Below, piece after piece: positions 46,315-54,811 of a DNA stretch of 64,000 bases (position 1 is its first letter; each line of letters starts with the position of its first letter). The stretch is from assembly GCF_014529945.1 (NCBI RefSeq), contig NZ_JACVFB010000003.1, positions 310,001 to 374,000 of the forward strand, given 5' to 3'. Source of the DNA: Chitinophaga varians. Its GTDB lineage: Bacteria; Bacteroidota; Bacteroidia; Chitinophagales; Chitinophagaceae. The notes under the pieces are model-generated. The model saw only the letters and a program-made list of their open reading frames with translations. It did not search any database and was not told the origin of the DNA. Made by a program: the position numbers and the translations under genes.

Positions 46315-46443
46315 TCATGATATTTTTTCTCTCAGTACAATAGCTGTATTACCGTCATCATCTTCTTCCGATATCAGCTCCCAGTTTAGTTTTTCAGCGA
46401 TATCACCTCTTATCTCATAGTACCAATAAAGGGGAGACCACAT
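46315..46443 (-). CDS. Possible 42-residue ORF or gene remnant
   Basis: A 42-codon frame begins MWSPLYWYYEIRGDIAEKL and is followed by an acidic stretch (SEEDDDGN) and AIVLREKIS. Composition and codon use look protein-like. It lies between the Dld terminator and the distal end of CRISPR-like array 1, on the array strand. I do not recognise a family. It may be a small protein or the 3' scrap of a lost gene. An in-frame stop lies a few codons upstream. Confidence 0.3.
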   Translation of the reverse strand: MWSPLYWYYEIRGDIAEKLNWELISEEDDDGNTAIVLREKIS

Positions 46444-46523
46444 AGTTTTATTTTCGAATCAGGTTAAAGATACAGATCATTTTTAATGTCCCTGCTCCGT
46501 CGGGCAATACATTCTATGAAATA

Positions 46524-46944
46524 TTTCAATTCCTATGGTCCAACTAAAATCTTCCGCATGCTCGGCGATGTAACAATGGGAAACAAATTTCAATTCCTCT
46601 TATAGTCCAATTAACCGGTCAGCACAATATGGTCACGGGGTTGAAACTCACTTTTAATTCCTTAATGGTACCATTATAACGACCCACCATACCCCGATTC
46701 CGAATGCGGGCATTATTTTCAATTCGTTTACAGTCCGATTAAACATGCCGTAGTAGCAGCACTCATACACAAAAAAGGTTTTCAATTCCAATACAGTTCA
46801 ATTTAAAAACAAGCTTCTAAGCAATTTTAAAGGCGAATCTAAAGATTTTCAATTCCCTCATGGTATAAATAAACCCCTTACGTATCGAACTCAGCTCACC
46901 CCGCAACAGGCATTTTCAAAACATTACCTTCTCCACAATTAAAA
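46524..46944 (-). CRISPR. Degenerate CRISPR-like array 1 (about 7 units)
   Basis: Read on the minus strand, seven units end in GGAATTGAAA or a close variant. Their plus-strand coordinates are 46524-46550, 46588-46616, 46652-46680, 46716-46744, 46779-46810, 46846-46874 and a very decayed one at 46913-46944. The period is 63-67 bp with unique spacers of 34-38 bp. No two repeats are identical. Four of seven have the 10-base end intact. The repeats share TTTAATTG-like 5' ends and ACCAT-like centres with array 2. cas6 lies immediately upstream in transcription direction (its stop is at 47131) with an AT-rich gap of about 190 bp that could hold the leader. Confidence 0.75.
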
Positions 46945-47130
46945 GTCGCCAACCGCCAGTCAAAAAATTGACCCGGCGATCGACGACTTTGTTACATTTT
47001 CTATTTCACTACCACTAACTAAACTAAAACCGAGATATGTGAAGTGAATAGATGCTTCTGCTTAAAATAGACTCAACAAGCAAGCAGGCGGTGTACACGT
47101 ATTAAAAGTATTAAAAGGGAAAATATAACT

Positions 47131-47931
47131 TCATAAAATATGCAGGCTCCCCATCCCCGAGCTGTTATATACGCCTGCACCGGCATCTGCCAGTAGCTTC
47201 AGCGCCTTCCCGGCGCCTTTCACCCTGAGCCGGAAGTTCGTGTATCCACGAATCTTCGTCTCCTGTGGCGTATCTGCTTTGATGGTCACCAGCCTGGATT
47301 TGGGAGGTTTTTCCATCATCACCACTTCCACGCTGACCGGGTCAAACACAGCGTCTGCCTGATCTTCGCCGTACATGGTGATAAATTTCTCCCGCCAGTT
47401 ATGTACCAGCTGCGTCACAAAATCGGGGTGCTGTGGCGAGAGGAAATCGTAATATCCCCGGTCGTTTTTGGTGCCGCAGACCAGTGGTGAAAAGGGTTGC
47501 AGCATGATCTCCCGGACTTCTTTGTCCGGAATATTTTCCAGCGGCGTTGGAGTGGGGTGTACTTCTGTAACAACAAACGCCGCCTGGCTGCGACGGTCGC
47601 CAATTTCGATGGTTTCATCGAGAAACAGTCCCCTGATAAAACTTTCGGCAGCTTGTGGCAGATGAAAAGAGATCATAAACATCGCCTCGTCGGTAAGAAA
47701 ACGGAAACGGTCTCCTTCAATACGAAAGGCAGTACGGATCTCTGAAAATGAAAACAGTTTAAATACTTTGAGGGACCCAGGCCGGGAATATCCTCTGTCA
47801 TGGAGGAAAGCTGCATAAGCTTCATCCGCCTGGTGCAATATCTTAAAAATCACTGCCGATAACGAATAAGGGTAGTTAATTGGAATGACGGCTGCTGGTT
47901 GAGTGGCTTTTAGTTTAATTCTGAAACGCAT
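47131..47931 (-). CDS. cas6: Orphan Cas6 CRISPR pre-crRNA endoribonuclease
   Basis: 266 residues, the normal Cas6 length. The N-terminal RAMP fold starts MRFRIKLKATQPAAVIPINY. The region ILHQADEAYAAFLHDRGY contains His33 and His44, and His44 lies near the position of the catalytic His46 of Pyrococcus Cas6. FKLFSFSEI is a typical family stretch. The glycine-rich loop is present at the very end (GVYNSSGMGSLHIL). The frame is intact. No cas1, cas2, cas3, cas5, cas7, cas8 or cas10 gene is visible within the window. Array 1 follows directly on the same strand and array 2 lies 7 kb away. It should cut repeat RNA just before an 8-base handle. Confidence 0.9.
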   Translation of the reverse strand: MRFRIKLKATQPAAVIPINYPYSLSAVIFKILHQADEAYAAFLHDRGYSRPGSLKVFKLFSFSEIRTAFRIEGDRFRFLTDEAMFMISFHLPQAAESFIRGLFLDETIEIGDRRSQAAFVVTEVHPTPTPLENIPDKEVREIMLQPFSPLVCGTKNDRGYYDFLSPQHPDFVTQLVHNWREKFITMYGEDQADAVFDPVSVEVVMMEKPPKSRLVTIKADTPQETKIRGYTNFRLRVKGAGKALKLLADAGAGVYNSSGMGSLHIL

Positions 47932-48342
47932 GTTTTAAATGAATAAATGATGGCTGTTGCGGACAACAACACGAACAATACAATCAGATTTCTGAACTAC
48001 TAACTGCCATTGAGCCAAATAAGTACTATCAGCCAACAAAAAAAATATGGGTATTGAGCAATCCCACCACTCCCATACCGGTTTTTCGCCCCCCTGACGG
48101 GCAGATCGCAACCCCGTATTATCCCCGTGCCCTCATTTAACTGCGGAATTGCCGCGGCTAATTAACGTCACAGTATTAATTTTAGGTGCGTCCTGTTTTG
48201 CCCTGCCAGCTATCCCGGCCTTTATTCGAGCCAACGAACGAGCAGATTGATCCGTGAAGACTATTTACCACCGGTACAGGTTATCAAAGCACCCAAAGTA
48301 CGCGTCCACCTCCGCTTTTTAAACATTTAAATATTCAGTTTT
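47932..48342. other. Intergenic region between cas6 and terpene synthase
   Basis: This 411-bp divergent gap should contain the promoters of cas6 (minus) and the terpene synthase (plus). I see no CRISPR-like repeat, strong hairpin or coding remnant in it. Confidence 0.5.
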
Positions 48343-49335
48343 ATGGAAACAACGACACTTCCGGGGCTGTACTGCCCCTTCCCGGGAAAACTCAATCCTT
48401 TAGTAGAGAAAGCTGACCGTCACACTGCGGCATGGGTCAGGAAATTCGGACTCGACAACGGCAATGGCCAGTGGCAGCTATATCAGGAGCAGAAATTCTC
48501 CTGGATGGTGGCCCGCATGTTCCCCAACGCCGATCTGTTCAGGCTCTCCATTGCGGCCGATTTCAACACCCTGCTCTTCCTCTGGGACGATGAGATAGAC
48601 CGTATCACCCTCAACAACCCCGGCGGCTTTGAAGCCCTCGCCGGTAAAATGATCGGGGTGCTGAAAGGCAAATACCAGGCGGCGCCACAGCAAGACCCGC
48701 CCCTGTTGCTCGCCATGCAGGACATCTGGCTGCGGATGATACAGATAGGGCCGGCCGATTGGCAACAGCGGTTCACCACCAGCCTCCACGCTGCTTTTAT
48801 GTCCAACAGCTGGCGGATGCAACACGTGACCAGCACCGATGATATCACCCTGGCAGATTACATGCTGCATCGCCCCGGTATCGGCGGCGCCAACTTCTTC
48901 CTCGACCTCGCAGAAATCATGGAAGATGTGTTCCTGCCCGCCTCCTGGTATGCTGACTCACTGATCAAAGACCTCGGCCTGCTCACCAGCAGGACCATCT
49001 GCTGGGCCAACGACCTGTTTTCCTATACCAAAGAACTGGAACAGGGTGATGAGCTGAACCTCGTGATGATGATCAAAAACAAAAAAAAGGTATCACTGGA
49101 GCAGGCTGTCAGCGAAGCGGCAGCCATTCACGACGATGAAATCAGGCAGTTCCTCCATACCGCCGAAGTAGTACTGTCGCTCAGCTCCGGACAGGATTAT
49201 CCGCTGCTGGACCGTTATATCCTTATGCTGGAACATATGATGGAAGGGAATATCTCCTGGAGCACACGCGATACCAGCCGTTATGGCATCGCTCAGACCA
49301 ATTACGAATTACGCATTACGAATTACGAATTGTGA
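48343..49335 (+). CDS. Class I bacterial terpene synthase
   Basis: 330 residues. The metal-binding Asp-rich motif is WDDEID (D82, D83, D86). The NSE triad appears as NDLFSYTKE (N223, S227, E231). An Arg/Tyr-type end appears as WSTRDTSRY. The family cyclises farnesyl or geranylgeranyl diphosphate, and related enzymes are known from Chitinophaga. The product cannot be deduced. No prenyltransferase or P450 is adjacent, so it stands alone. The last dozen residues (NYELRITNYEL) are encoded by an AT-rich tandem repeat and are probably not part of the fold. Confidence 0.88.
   Translation: METTTLPGLYCPFPGKLNPLVEKADRHTAAWVRKFGLDNGNGQWQLYQEQKFSWMVARMFPNADLFRLSIAADFNTLLFLWDDEIDRITLNNPGGFEALAGKMIGVLKGKYQAAPQQDPPLLLAMQDIWLRMIQIGPADWQQRFTTSLHAAFMSNSWRMQHVTSTDDITLADYMLHRPGIGGANFFLDLAEIMEDVFLPASWYADSLIKDLGLLTSRTICWANDLFSYTKELEQGDELNLVMMIKNKKKVSLEQAVSEAAAIHDDEIRQFLHTAEVVLSLSSGQDYPLLDRYILMLEHMMEGNISWSTRDTSRYGIAQTNYELRITNYEL
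49300..49334. repeat. Tandem 7/8-mer repeat at the end of the terpene synthase
   Basis: Four to five copies of ATTACGAA/ATTACGCA units run through the end of the terpene synthase frame to its stop. This is typical low-complexity intergenic sequence of this lineage that has become coding. Confidence 0.65.
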
Positions 49336-49356
49336 GCTGTTTTACAGACGGCAAAC

Positions 49357-51126
49357 CTACTGGTTGGTGGGGTTTGTAAGACGGGCTTCAAATCTGATCA
49401 TTAACTCATTGAGGGTTTTCAGATCGATAGGTTTGGTCATAAAATCATCGGCGCCGGCTGTAAGCATCTCTGCGATGGATGCTTCGGCCGCATCGCCGGA
49501 AACAATAATCACGATGGCATCACGCGTTGCAGGGTTGTCCTGCAGCGCTGCCAGCGTGGCTTTACCATCCATTCCCGGCATATGGGAATCCAGAAAGATG
49601 ATTGCCGGACGTGTTTCAATGGCCTTCTCCAGCCCTTCTTCACCGCTATAGGCCGCGGAGGTCTGGCATTCCATCCTGTCCAGGAAACGGCTCAGGATCA
49701 TATTGCTCATCTGGTTATCATCTATCACGAGCGCTTTCACACCGGGGAAAGCACGGAGCGTGATATTCCTGTTCACCGGAGCAGCCGGCGCAGGTGTCTC
49801 TTCCACCACTACCAGCGGAAGATTCACGGTAAATACCGACCCTTCGCCCGCTTTACTGGCTACGGTGATAGTACCGCCCATCAGCTCCACAAAACGCTGC
49901 ACGATCGGCAGTCCCAGCCCGGTACCACCAAAAGCATGCTGCTCAGACACATAAGGAGAGAAAATAGTCGACAGGCGCTCCGGCGGGATACCTTCGCCAC
50001 TGTCCCGCACCAGCAACTGCCACTGCTTTCCGTTGGGCCTGATCTGTACGGTGACCGTACTGTCTGCATGGGTGAATTTGATCGCATTAAACAGCAGGTT
50101 ATTCAGTATCTGGGTGAGTTTGATTTTATCTCCCTCCACCCGCGCAGGCATCTGTGGGTCTATCTCCAGCGCAATACTGACATCCCTTACATTGGCGATG
50201 TACTGGTAGATAGCGGTGGCTTCCTCCGCCCAGTCGCGCACGTTAAACACGCCCGTTTCCAGTTGTGGCGCCACGCCTTCCTGCTGGCGGAAATGTTCCA
50301 GGTTGTTATTGAGGATCTGCAACACATTATGCGAAGCGGAATACAAATGCTCGATGGACGATTTCAGTTCAGCCGGATACAGGTCGCTCTTTTGCACCTG
50401 CATCAACAAGTCCTGGGAGATACCATACACCGCGTTAAAAGGATTCCTCATTTCATGGGAGGTCTCCATCGCCTGGCGTCTGGTGGCTTTGTCCGCCATT
50501 TCCAGCGCGGTGGCTTTCCGCTCCAGCTGTGCATTTTTACGGCGCAACGTACGCACATACAACGCAAAGGTGATCACATCCAGCACCAGAATGGCCGGGA
50601 TGGTCACCCAACGGATCAGGAACTGATCATCATGAGAAAGCGGCAGCGGCTCAATAAAATAGTAGTAGTAATTCAGTTCGCACAATACCAGACATATCAC
50701 GGAAATGGCTATACTGAACTTTACCAGCAGCGGCTTTCCATGAAATATCATCAATGCAGCGCCTAAGAGAAAGAAGAAAAGCAGGTATACTTCCGTTACC
50801 ATGCCCAGCAAGGCGCTGAAATAAACGATGGAAACATTATGCACAAAAGCGGTCAGGATGGCTGCCGCGTTATGCCACCGGAAATGGTTGAGCATTAGCA
50901 CCACCACAAACAAAAGGGCTTCTGCGTAAGCGGGTATCAGGATCTCCAGATTACTGGTAAGATAGTAGATAACAGAGCCGAAGATCAAACAAAGTGCAAT
51001 AGACGCAAGACTGAGGGTGTTGATGATACTGACTCGTTTTTTCTCCTCTCCTTCCAGCTGGGCAGTCCCGGTATGTATGATTTCCCGTGCGAGCAGCACG
51101 GGGTGGAACAATCTAAAATAGGTCAT
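49357..51126 (-). CDS. Hybrid sensor histidine kinase with C-terminal receiver
   Basis: 589 residues. Six membrane helices cover about 38-195. A short coiled-coil linker leads to the HisKA phospho-acceptor H224 in ETSHEMRNPFNAVYG. The HATPase domain (LNNLLFNAIKFTH, VRDSGEGIPPERLSTIF, GGTGLGLPIVQRF) covers about 330-445. The C-terminal receiver (VKALVIDDNQMSN, PAIIFLDSHMPGMDGK) covers about 465-580. No separate regulator gene is adjacent. The membrane region resembles multi-helix sensors with no extracytoplasmic domain. It converges with the terpene synthase and is divergent from a small secreted protein. Confidence 0.93.
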   Translation of the reverse strand: MTYFRLFHPVLLAREIIHTGTAQLEGEEKKRVSIINTLSLASIALCLIFGSVIYYLTSNLEILIPAYAEALLFVVVLMLNHFRWHNAAAILTAFVHNVSIVYFSALLGMVTEVYLLFFFLLGAALMIFHGKPLLVKFSIAISVICLVLCELNYYYYFIEPLPLSHDDQFLIRWVTIPAILVLDVITFALYVRTLRRKNAQLERKATALEMADKATRRQAMETSHEMRNPFNAVYGISQDLLMQVQKSDLYPAELKSSIEHLYSASHNVLQILNNNLEHFRQQEGVAPQLETGVFNVRDWAEEATAIYQYIANVRDVSIALEIDPQMPARVEGDKIKLTQILNNLLFNAIKFTHADSTVTVQIRPNGKQWQLLVRDSGEGIPPERLSTIFSPYVSEQHAFGGTGLGLPIVQRFVELMGGTITVASKAGEGSVFTVNLPLVVVEETPAPAAPVNRNITLRAFPGVKALVIDDNQMSNMILSRFLDRMECQTSAAYSGEEGLEKAIETRPAIIFLDSHMPGMDGKATLAALQDNPATRDAIVIIVSGDAAEASIAEMLTAGADDFMTKPIDLKTLNELMIRFEARLTNPTNQ

Positions 51127-51255
51127 TGGGATATCGGTTTGCTGAGCACATTCTCCACGGTGAACATCACATCCTTGATTTATTCTGTTACGAAATTAAT
51201 CACAAATCGCCGTATAAAGATAAAATGTATTTTTGCAATATATTTTTATCTTTCG

Positions 51256-51639
51256 ATGAATAAATTACTGATTTTTTCTCTCTTTTTAGCACTTGCTCCG
51301 CAGATAGCGAAATGCCAAACTTACAAGGCCCCGACAAGCACCAACAAAACATTTCTGGGTACCGTTAAAGGTATCAGTTACACGTATCAGAACGGTGTCA
51401 TCACGGTGAAGAACAACGGCCAGTACAATATTGGCATCCTGCGTATTGCCGCGGAATCTACGGCTGACAAAGAACTGTACGGCGTAGCCCTCTTTGAAGA
51501 CGGGCTGGACAAGGGTCAAACGTTAAAAACCACGGTATATTTCACCCGTGGTCTTGATAATGACAAAGAAATTCCGTTGAAAGAAATCGACGCCAAAAAG
51601 CTGGTGATCTGGATCGACAAGGCTACCAGGGCCCAGTAA
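51256..51639 (+). CDS. Small secreted protein, unknown
   Basis: 127 residues from ATG 51256, with a signal peptide (MNKLLIFSLFLALAPQIAKC). Longer frames upstream overlap the kinase gene and are rejected. The mature part is beta-rich (FLGTVKGISYTYQNGVITVK, LKTTVYFTRGLDNDKEIPLK, KKLVIWIDKA) and may be a single beta-sandwich. I do not recognise a family. It is divergent from the hybrid kinase and converges with the polygalacturonase-like gene. Confidence 0.7.
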   Translation: MNKLLIFSLFLALAPQIAKCQTYKAPTSTNKTFLGTVKGISYTYQNGVITVKNNGQYNIGILRIAAESTADKELYGVALFEDGLDKGQTLKTTVYFTRGLDNDKEIPLKEIDAKKLVIWIDKATRAQ

Positions 51640-51644
51640 ACCTA

Positions 51645-54593
51645 TTAGCGGCTGCTGATACCATCCGGCGATACCGGCGATTTGCCCCATTCATCCTGAT
51701 AAAACAGGATGTTTTTCCAGCGGACACCGGCAGAGCGGATACAACGGAGCCATTCCGTGGCATCAGCGGCCCTGACAGTCTTAATGCCGGAAAGCTCGGC
51801 GCCCCGCACATCATCGAAGAACAGCGCATAGCGGCTGTCCCGCTTCTCGTAACTGAACGAACTTTCCCTGATCGTCAGCCCCTCCACATGGCGTGCCCAC
51901 AGCCCGTATGAAGGCTGTATCTTCAGATTGGACACATTGTACTGCCCCACGCCCAGCTCCGGTGGCCGGTTGGCCGTATCTGCCAGCAGACGACCTCCTT
52001 TGTCGGTAATGTGCACATCATTAAAAACAACATTCCGGACATAGCCGGTATGACGACCATCCGGCAGGGTGAAATCCAGTCCGCCTTCCACATCAGCGGG
52101 CGCCGGCAGGCCGTAACCGGCGATGATGGAAGTTGCTCGTCCCTGTGAGCCATCGAACGGCTTCCAGCGGATGTTATTGCCGAAAGAGCTCCCGCTGTAC
52201 ACCTCTGTGATATCGATGTTGTTGATGAGGATGTTTTCTACCTGTCCGATGCTGACGTTTTGCACCAGCAATTCCGTGCGTTTCCGGTCTTCCTCCCGGA
52301 AGGTATACCTGCCCACCGTAGCGCCGATGACCCTCCCCCGGTTGGAGATAGAGATGAAAAACGGCGCCGTCGTGCGCATCATGCGGGAACGCTGGTTCAC
52401 AGGCCCGGTATGTCCACAGTTAAGATGAATATCCTTCACATGGCCCCCATCATTGGTAGAAATGGAAAACCCGGCTTTATTGGCGCCCAGCACATAGATA
52501 TTGTCCACACAGATATCCATGATATCATCCACCGTTTCAGAGCCTACCTGGAAGAGGTTGCAGTTCGTATCGCCAATCACATTGCGCACCCGGTAATGCC
52601 GCGCCGGACGGGTAAATCCGAGGGAGCAGTCAGAACCGGGTTTCACGATATCATCTGAACTGACACGGGAATAAATATTCCGCACCGTTACCTGGTTACA
52701 GGCCATAAAATCATAGATGTCCCGTACGTTGGTCTGGTTCATTTTGCCAAAGTAGGTATCATGCACCAGGAGCGTGTCTGTGCCGGTGGCCAATAGTACG
52801 AAGTGGCCGGCGCGGTCTATCTGTAACATGTTGCTGTCATCAAAGCTGTCTTGTCCCACGTAGTAAGGCGCGTCTTTGGCAGCATCATACCACAGGTCAT
52901 GATCCTGGTGGATACCACCTATTTCCACGTTAGTGCATAGTTTCAGCGAGAACATTTTATCCGCGCGTTTGTCGGGTGCATTGTTCATCACTTTGTCGCT
53001 GGTGACGAGGTTACCATTTCCCGTGATAAGGCCGTTGCCGATGATTTTGATATTGTCCAGCCGTTCGCCGAAGAACATGGCATTGTGGAAATAATGATGC
53101 CCTACGTCCTGTTTGGTGAGGTAGTTTTCCGGGTCTTCGTACGGACCGGTATCTGTAGGCGAAAGGCCGGCGCGGTAGGCCCGGTCGCTGAACCAGGTGG
53201 TTTCCGGCGCGTCAGCGCCTTTCAACGCCCGGATGGTGGCCTGTTTGCCGATGTAGAGGTACACGTTGCTTTGCAGGTGTACCGTACGCACGTTGAAGGT
53301 GCCTTCGCTGAAGAGCAGCGTACCGCCGCCGATATTATGGACAAAGTCGATCGCTGCGTTGATGCGGTCGGTATGGTCGGTGGTGTCGTTGGCGTGTACG
53401 CCGAAATTTCGGACGTCCAGCAGGCCGGTATAACAACTGGCGATGTTGGAACCGCCGCCTTTGAATATCAGCCGGAAGTGATACAGTTTATCCCTGCGTA
53501 AATTGGTGACCGTAGCAGTGCCGTGCTCCGCATCTATCGCGGCTTTGGCAGCCGACCAATGGCGGCCGGTGTCCGTTGATAGTTCCATGGACACCCTGCC
53601 AGCGGCTACCGGCGTCCAGCGAAATTGCGCCTGCGTATAGTCGTTGGACAGTTCATGGTAAGGTTTGTCTTTTATCAGTACCCTTTTGAAATCGGAGATG
53701 TTTTTTGTTACCCAGAGCGTTGTTGTTTCTCTTGCCAGGCCGGAGCTGGTCAACACAGCAGGTTGTGACGTGGTGCAGGTAGCACTGATGAAATACTGTC
53801 CGATGCTCGTTGGTGTTACATCCTGTATAGTTAGGACGATATCCGGCCCGTTTGCCGGGCGCAGGTCCAGGTGACGGAGCGTGAGGGTGGTACCCCCTGC
53901 TGATATCACGGCGTCGCCTACACGTTTGTAGGAATAGCGGGTACCGGTGCGGCCAATAGACTGTGTGGGCAGGTCTTTGAGCAGCACGGCGCCGCGGCCT
54001 ATCACGTTGATGGCAGTATTCTCTTCCGTAATATGGATGCCTGCCGGGAACCTTATCACTACCGTGGCATCGGGGCTTCGCTGGCCGGCGGTGTAATGGA
54101 GCGTGATGGTATTTTTCACCTGTGCCGTTATGGTTGGGCGTTGCAGTTCCAATCGACCGGTGAGCGCGTATTGTTGCGGGAGCAGGTAGTAAGTCGTACT
54201 GCCTCTGGCGTTAGTGAACGTCAATTTGTCGCCCGCTTTGATGATGCCAGACTCCTTCGGTTTTCCATCGGATGTAGTAACCTGCCGGTTATAGATAGCG
54301 ACGTTGGTTTGCAGTTCTGCTAAAAGCTGTTCGACCGTAGCAGCGGTGCTGACCAGGCCTTCGTTTTCTTTCGTATCCACAGTGTAAGCGTAGGTACTGC
54401 CGGTGACTACTTTTATCGTGTCCGCAGAAATGGCGGCGATGTGCGGGGAGACTGATTTGGCCTCAGCACGCGGCAGGGGCAGCGGGATGGCAGCTCCAAG
54501 GACGCCGCGCTTTACCGGGACCGGGTTCTCTGCCGCCGTGGTGGCCGTTGCGGCTAGTATACCTATGCTGATCAGGAAGAAGATGTTTTTCAT
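51645..54593 (-). CDS. Secreted right-handed beta-helix protein, GH28/pectate-lyase-like
   Basis: 982 residues with a signal peptide (FFLISIGILAATATTAAE). The first 350 residues are beta-rich domains of uncertain type, including an Ig or fibronectin-like piece (AQFRWTPVAAGRVSMELSTD). From about 395 on there is a pectate-lyase/GH28-like beta-helix: FGVHANDTTDHTDRINAAID and GGGTLLFSEGTFNVRTVHLQ, then IKIIGNGLITGNG, RVSSDDIVKPGSDCSLG and ISTNDGGHVKDIHLNCGHTG. SSDDIVKPG resembles the catalytic DD region of polygalacturonases. Probably a polysaccharide-degrading surface enzyme. The exact activity is uncertain. Confidence 0.75.
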   Translation of the reverse strand: MKNIFFLISIGILAATATTAAENPVPVKRGVLGAAIPLPLPRAEAKSVSPHIAAISADTIKVVTGSTYAYTVDTKENEGLVSTAATVEQLLAELQTNVAIYNRQVTTSDGKPKESGIIKAGDKLTFTNARGSTTYYLLPQQYALTGRLELQRPTITAQVKNTITLHYTAGQRSPDATVVIRFPAGIHITEENTAINVIGRGAVLLKDLPTQSIGRTGTRYSYKRVGDAVISAGGTTLTLRHLDLRPANGPDIVLTIQDVTPTSIGQYFISATCTTSQPAVLTSSGLARETTTLWVTKNISDFKRVLIKDKPYHELSNDYTQAQFRWTPVAAGRVSMELSTDTGRHWSAAKAAIDAEHGTATVTNLRRDKLYHFRLIFKGGGSNIASCYTGLLDVRNFGVHANDTTDHTDRINAAIDFVHNIGGGTLLFSEGTFNVRTVHLQSNVYLYIGKQATIRALKGADAPETTWFSDRAYRAGLSPTDTGPYEDPENYLTKQDVGHHYFHNAMFFGERLDNIKIIGNGLITGNGNLVTSDKVMNNAPDKRADKMFSLKLCTNVEIGGIHQDHDLWYDAAKDAPYYVGQDSFDDSNMLQIDRAGHFVLLATGTDTLLVHDTYFGKMNQTNVRDIYDFMACNQVTVRNIYSRVSSDDIVKPGSDCSLGFTRPARHYRVRNVIGDTNCNLFQVGSETVDDIMDICVDNIYVLGANKAGFSISTNDGGHVKDIHLNCGHTGPVNQRSRMMRTTAPFFISISNRGRVIGATVGRYTFREEDRKRTELLVQNVSIGQVENILINNIDITEVYSGSSFGNNIRWKPFDGSQGRATSIIAGYGLPAPADVEGGLDFTLPDGRHTGYVRNVVFNDVHITDKGGRLLADTANRPPELGVGQYNVSNLKIQPSYGLWARHVEGLTIRESSFSYEKRDSRYALFFDDVRGAELSGIKTVRAADATEWLRCIRSAGVRWKNILFYQDEWGKSPVSPDGISSR

Positions 54594-54811
54594 AACGAAA
54601 GGGAATTGGGGTTAAGTTACGCAATCGATTGAAATTTTTATAACCAAGTTTTGAGGTGAGGTAAAACGCTGTCTTAGTCTGGAGATTTATTCTCACCAGT
54701 CGGCGGTCTGGAGAAAATCCTATAAATTAGATGCTGACGATTCCAACTTAGGAAATAGAACCGTTGATGACTTGAAAAGCCTATTATGGGAAGATGATTT
54801 CTTATTTAGAA
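54594..54811. other. Gap before array 2, possible leader and decayed unit
   Basis: These 218 bp separate the beta-helix gene (starting leftward) from array 2. A possible further repeat with only its 3' part recognisable lies at 54749-54778 (GATGAC-TTGAAAAG). Its end is 63 bp before that of the first clear unit, which fits the array period. The rest may be the array leader. I see no other feature. Confidence 0.4.

Noticed and set aside
46524-46944. Array 1 as ordinary AT-rich low-complexity repeat
   Set aside because: The units share ends and centre with array 2, keep a 63-67 bp period and have unique intervening sequence, which simple AT-rich repeats do not.
54621-54636. ATCGATTGAAAT as a further array 2 repeat
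   Set aside because: Only the last eight bases match, the distance to the next unit does not fit the period, and it lies just before the beta-helix gene start.
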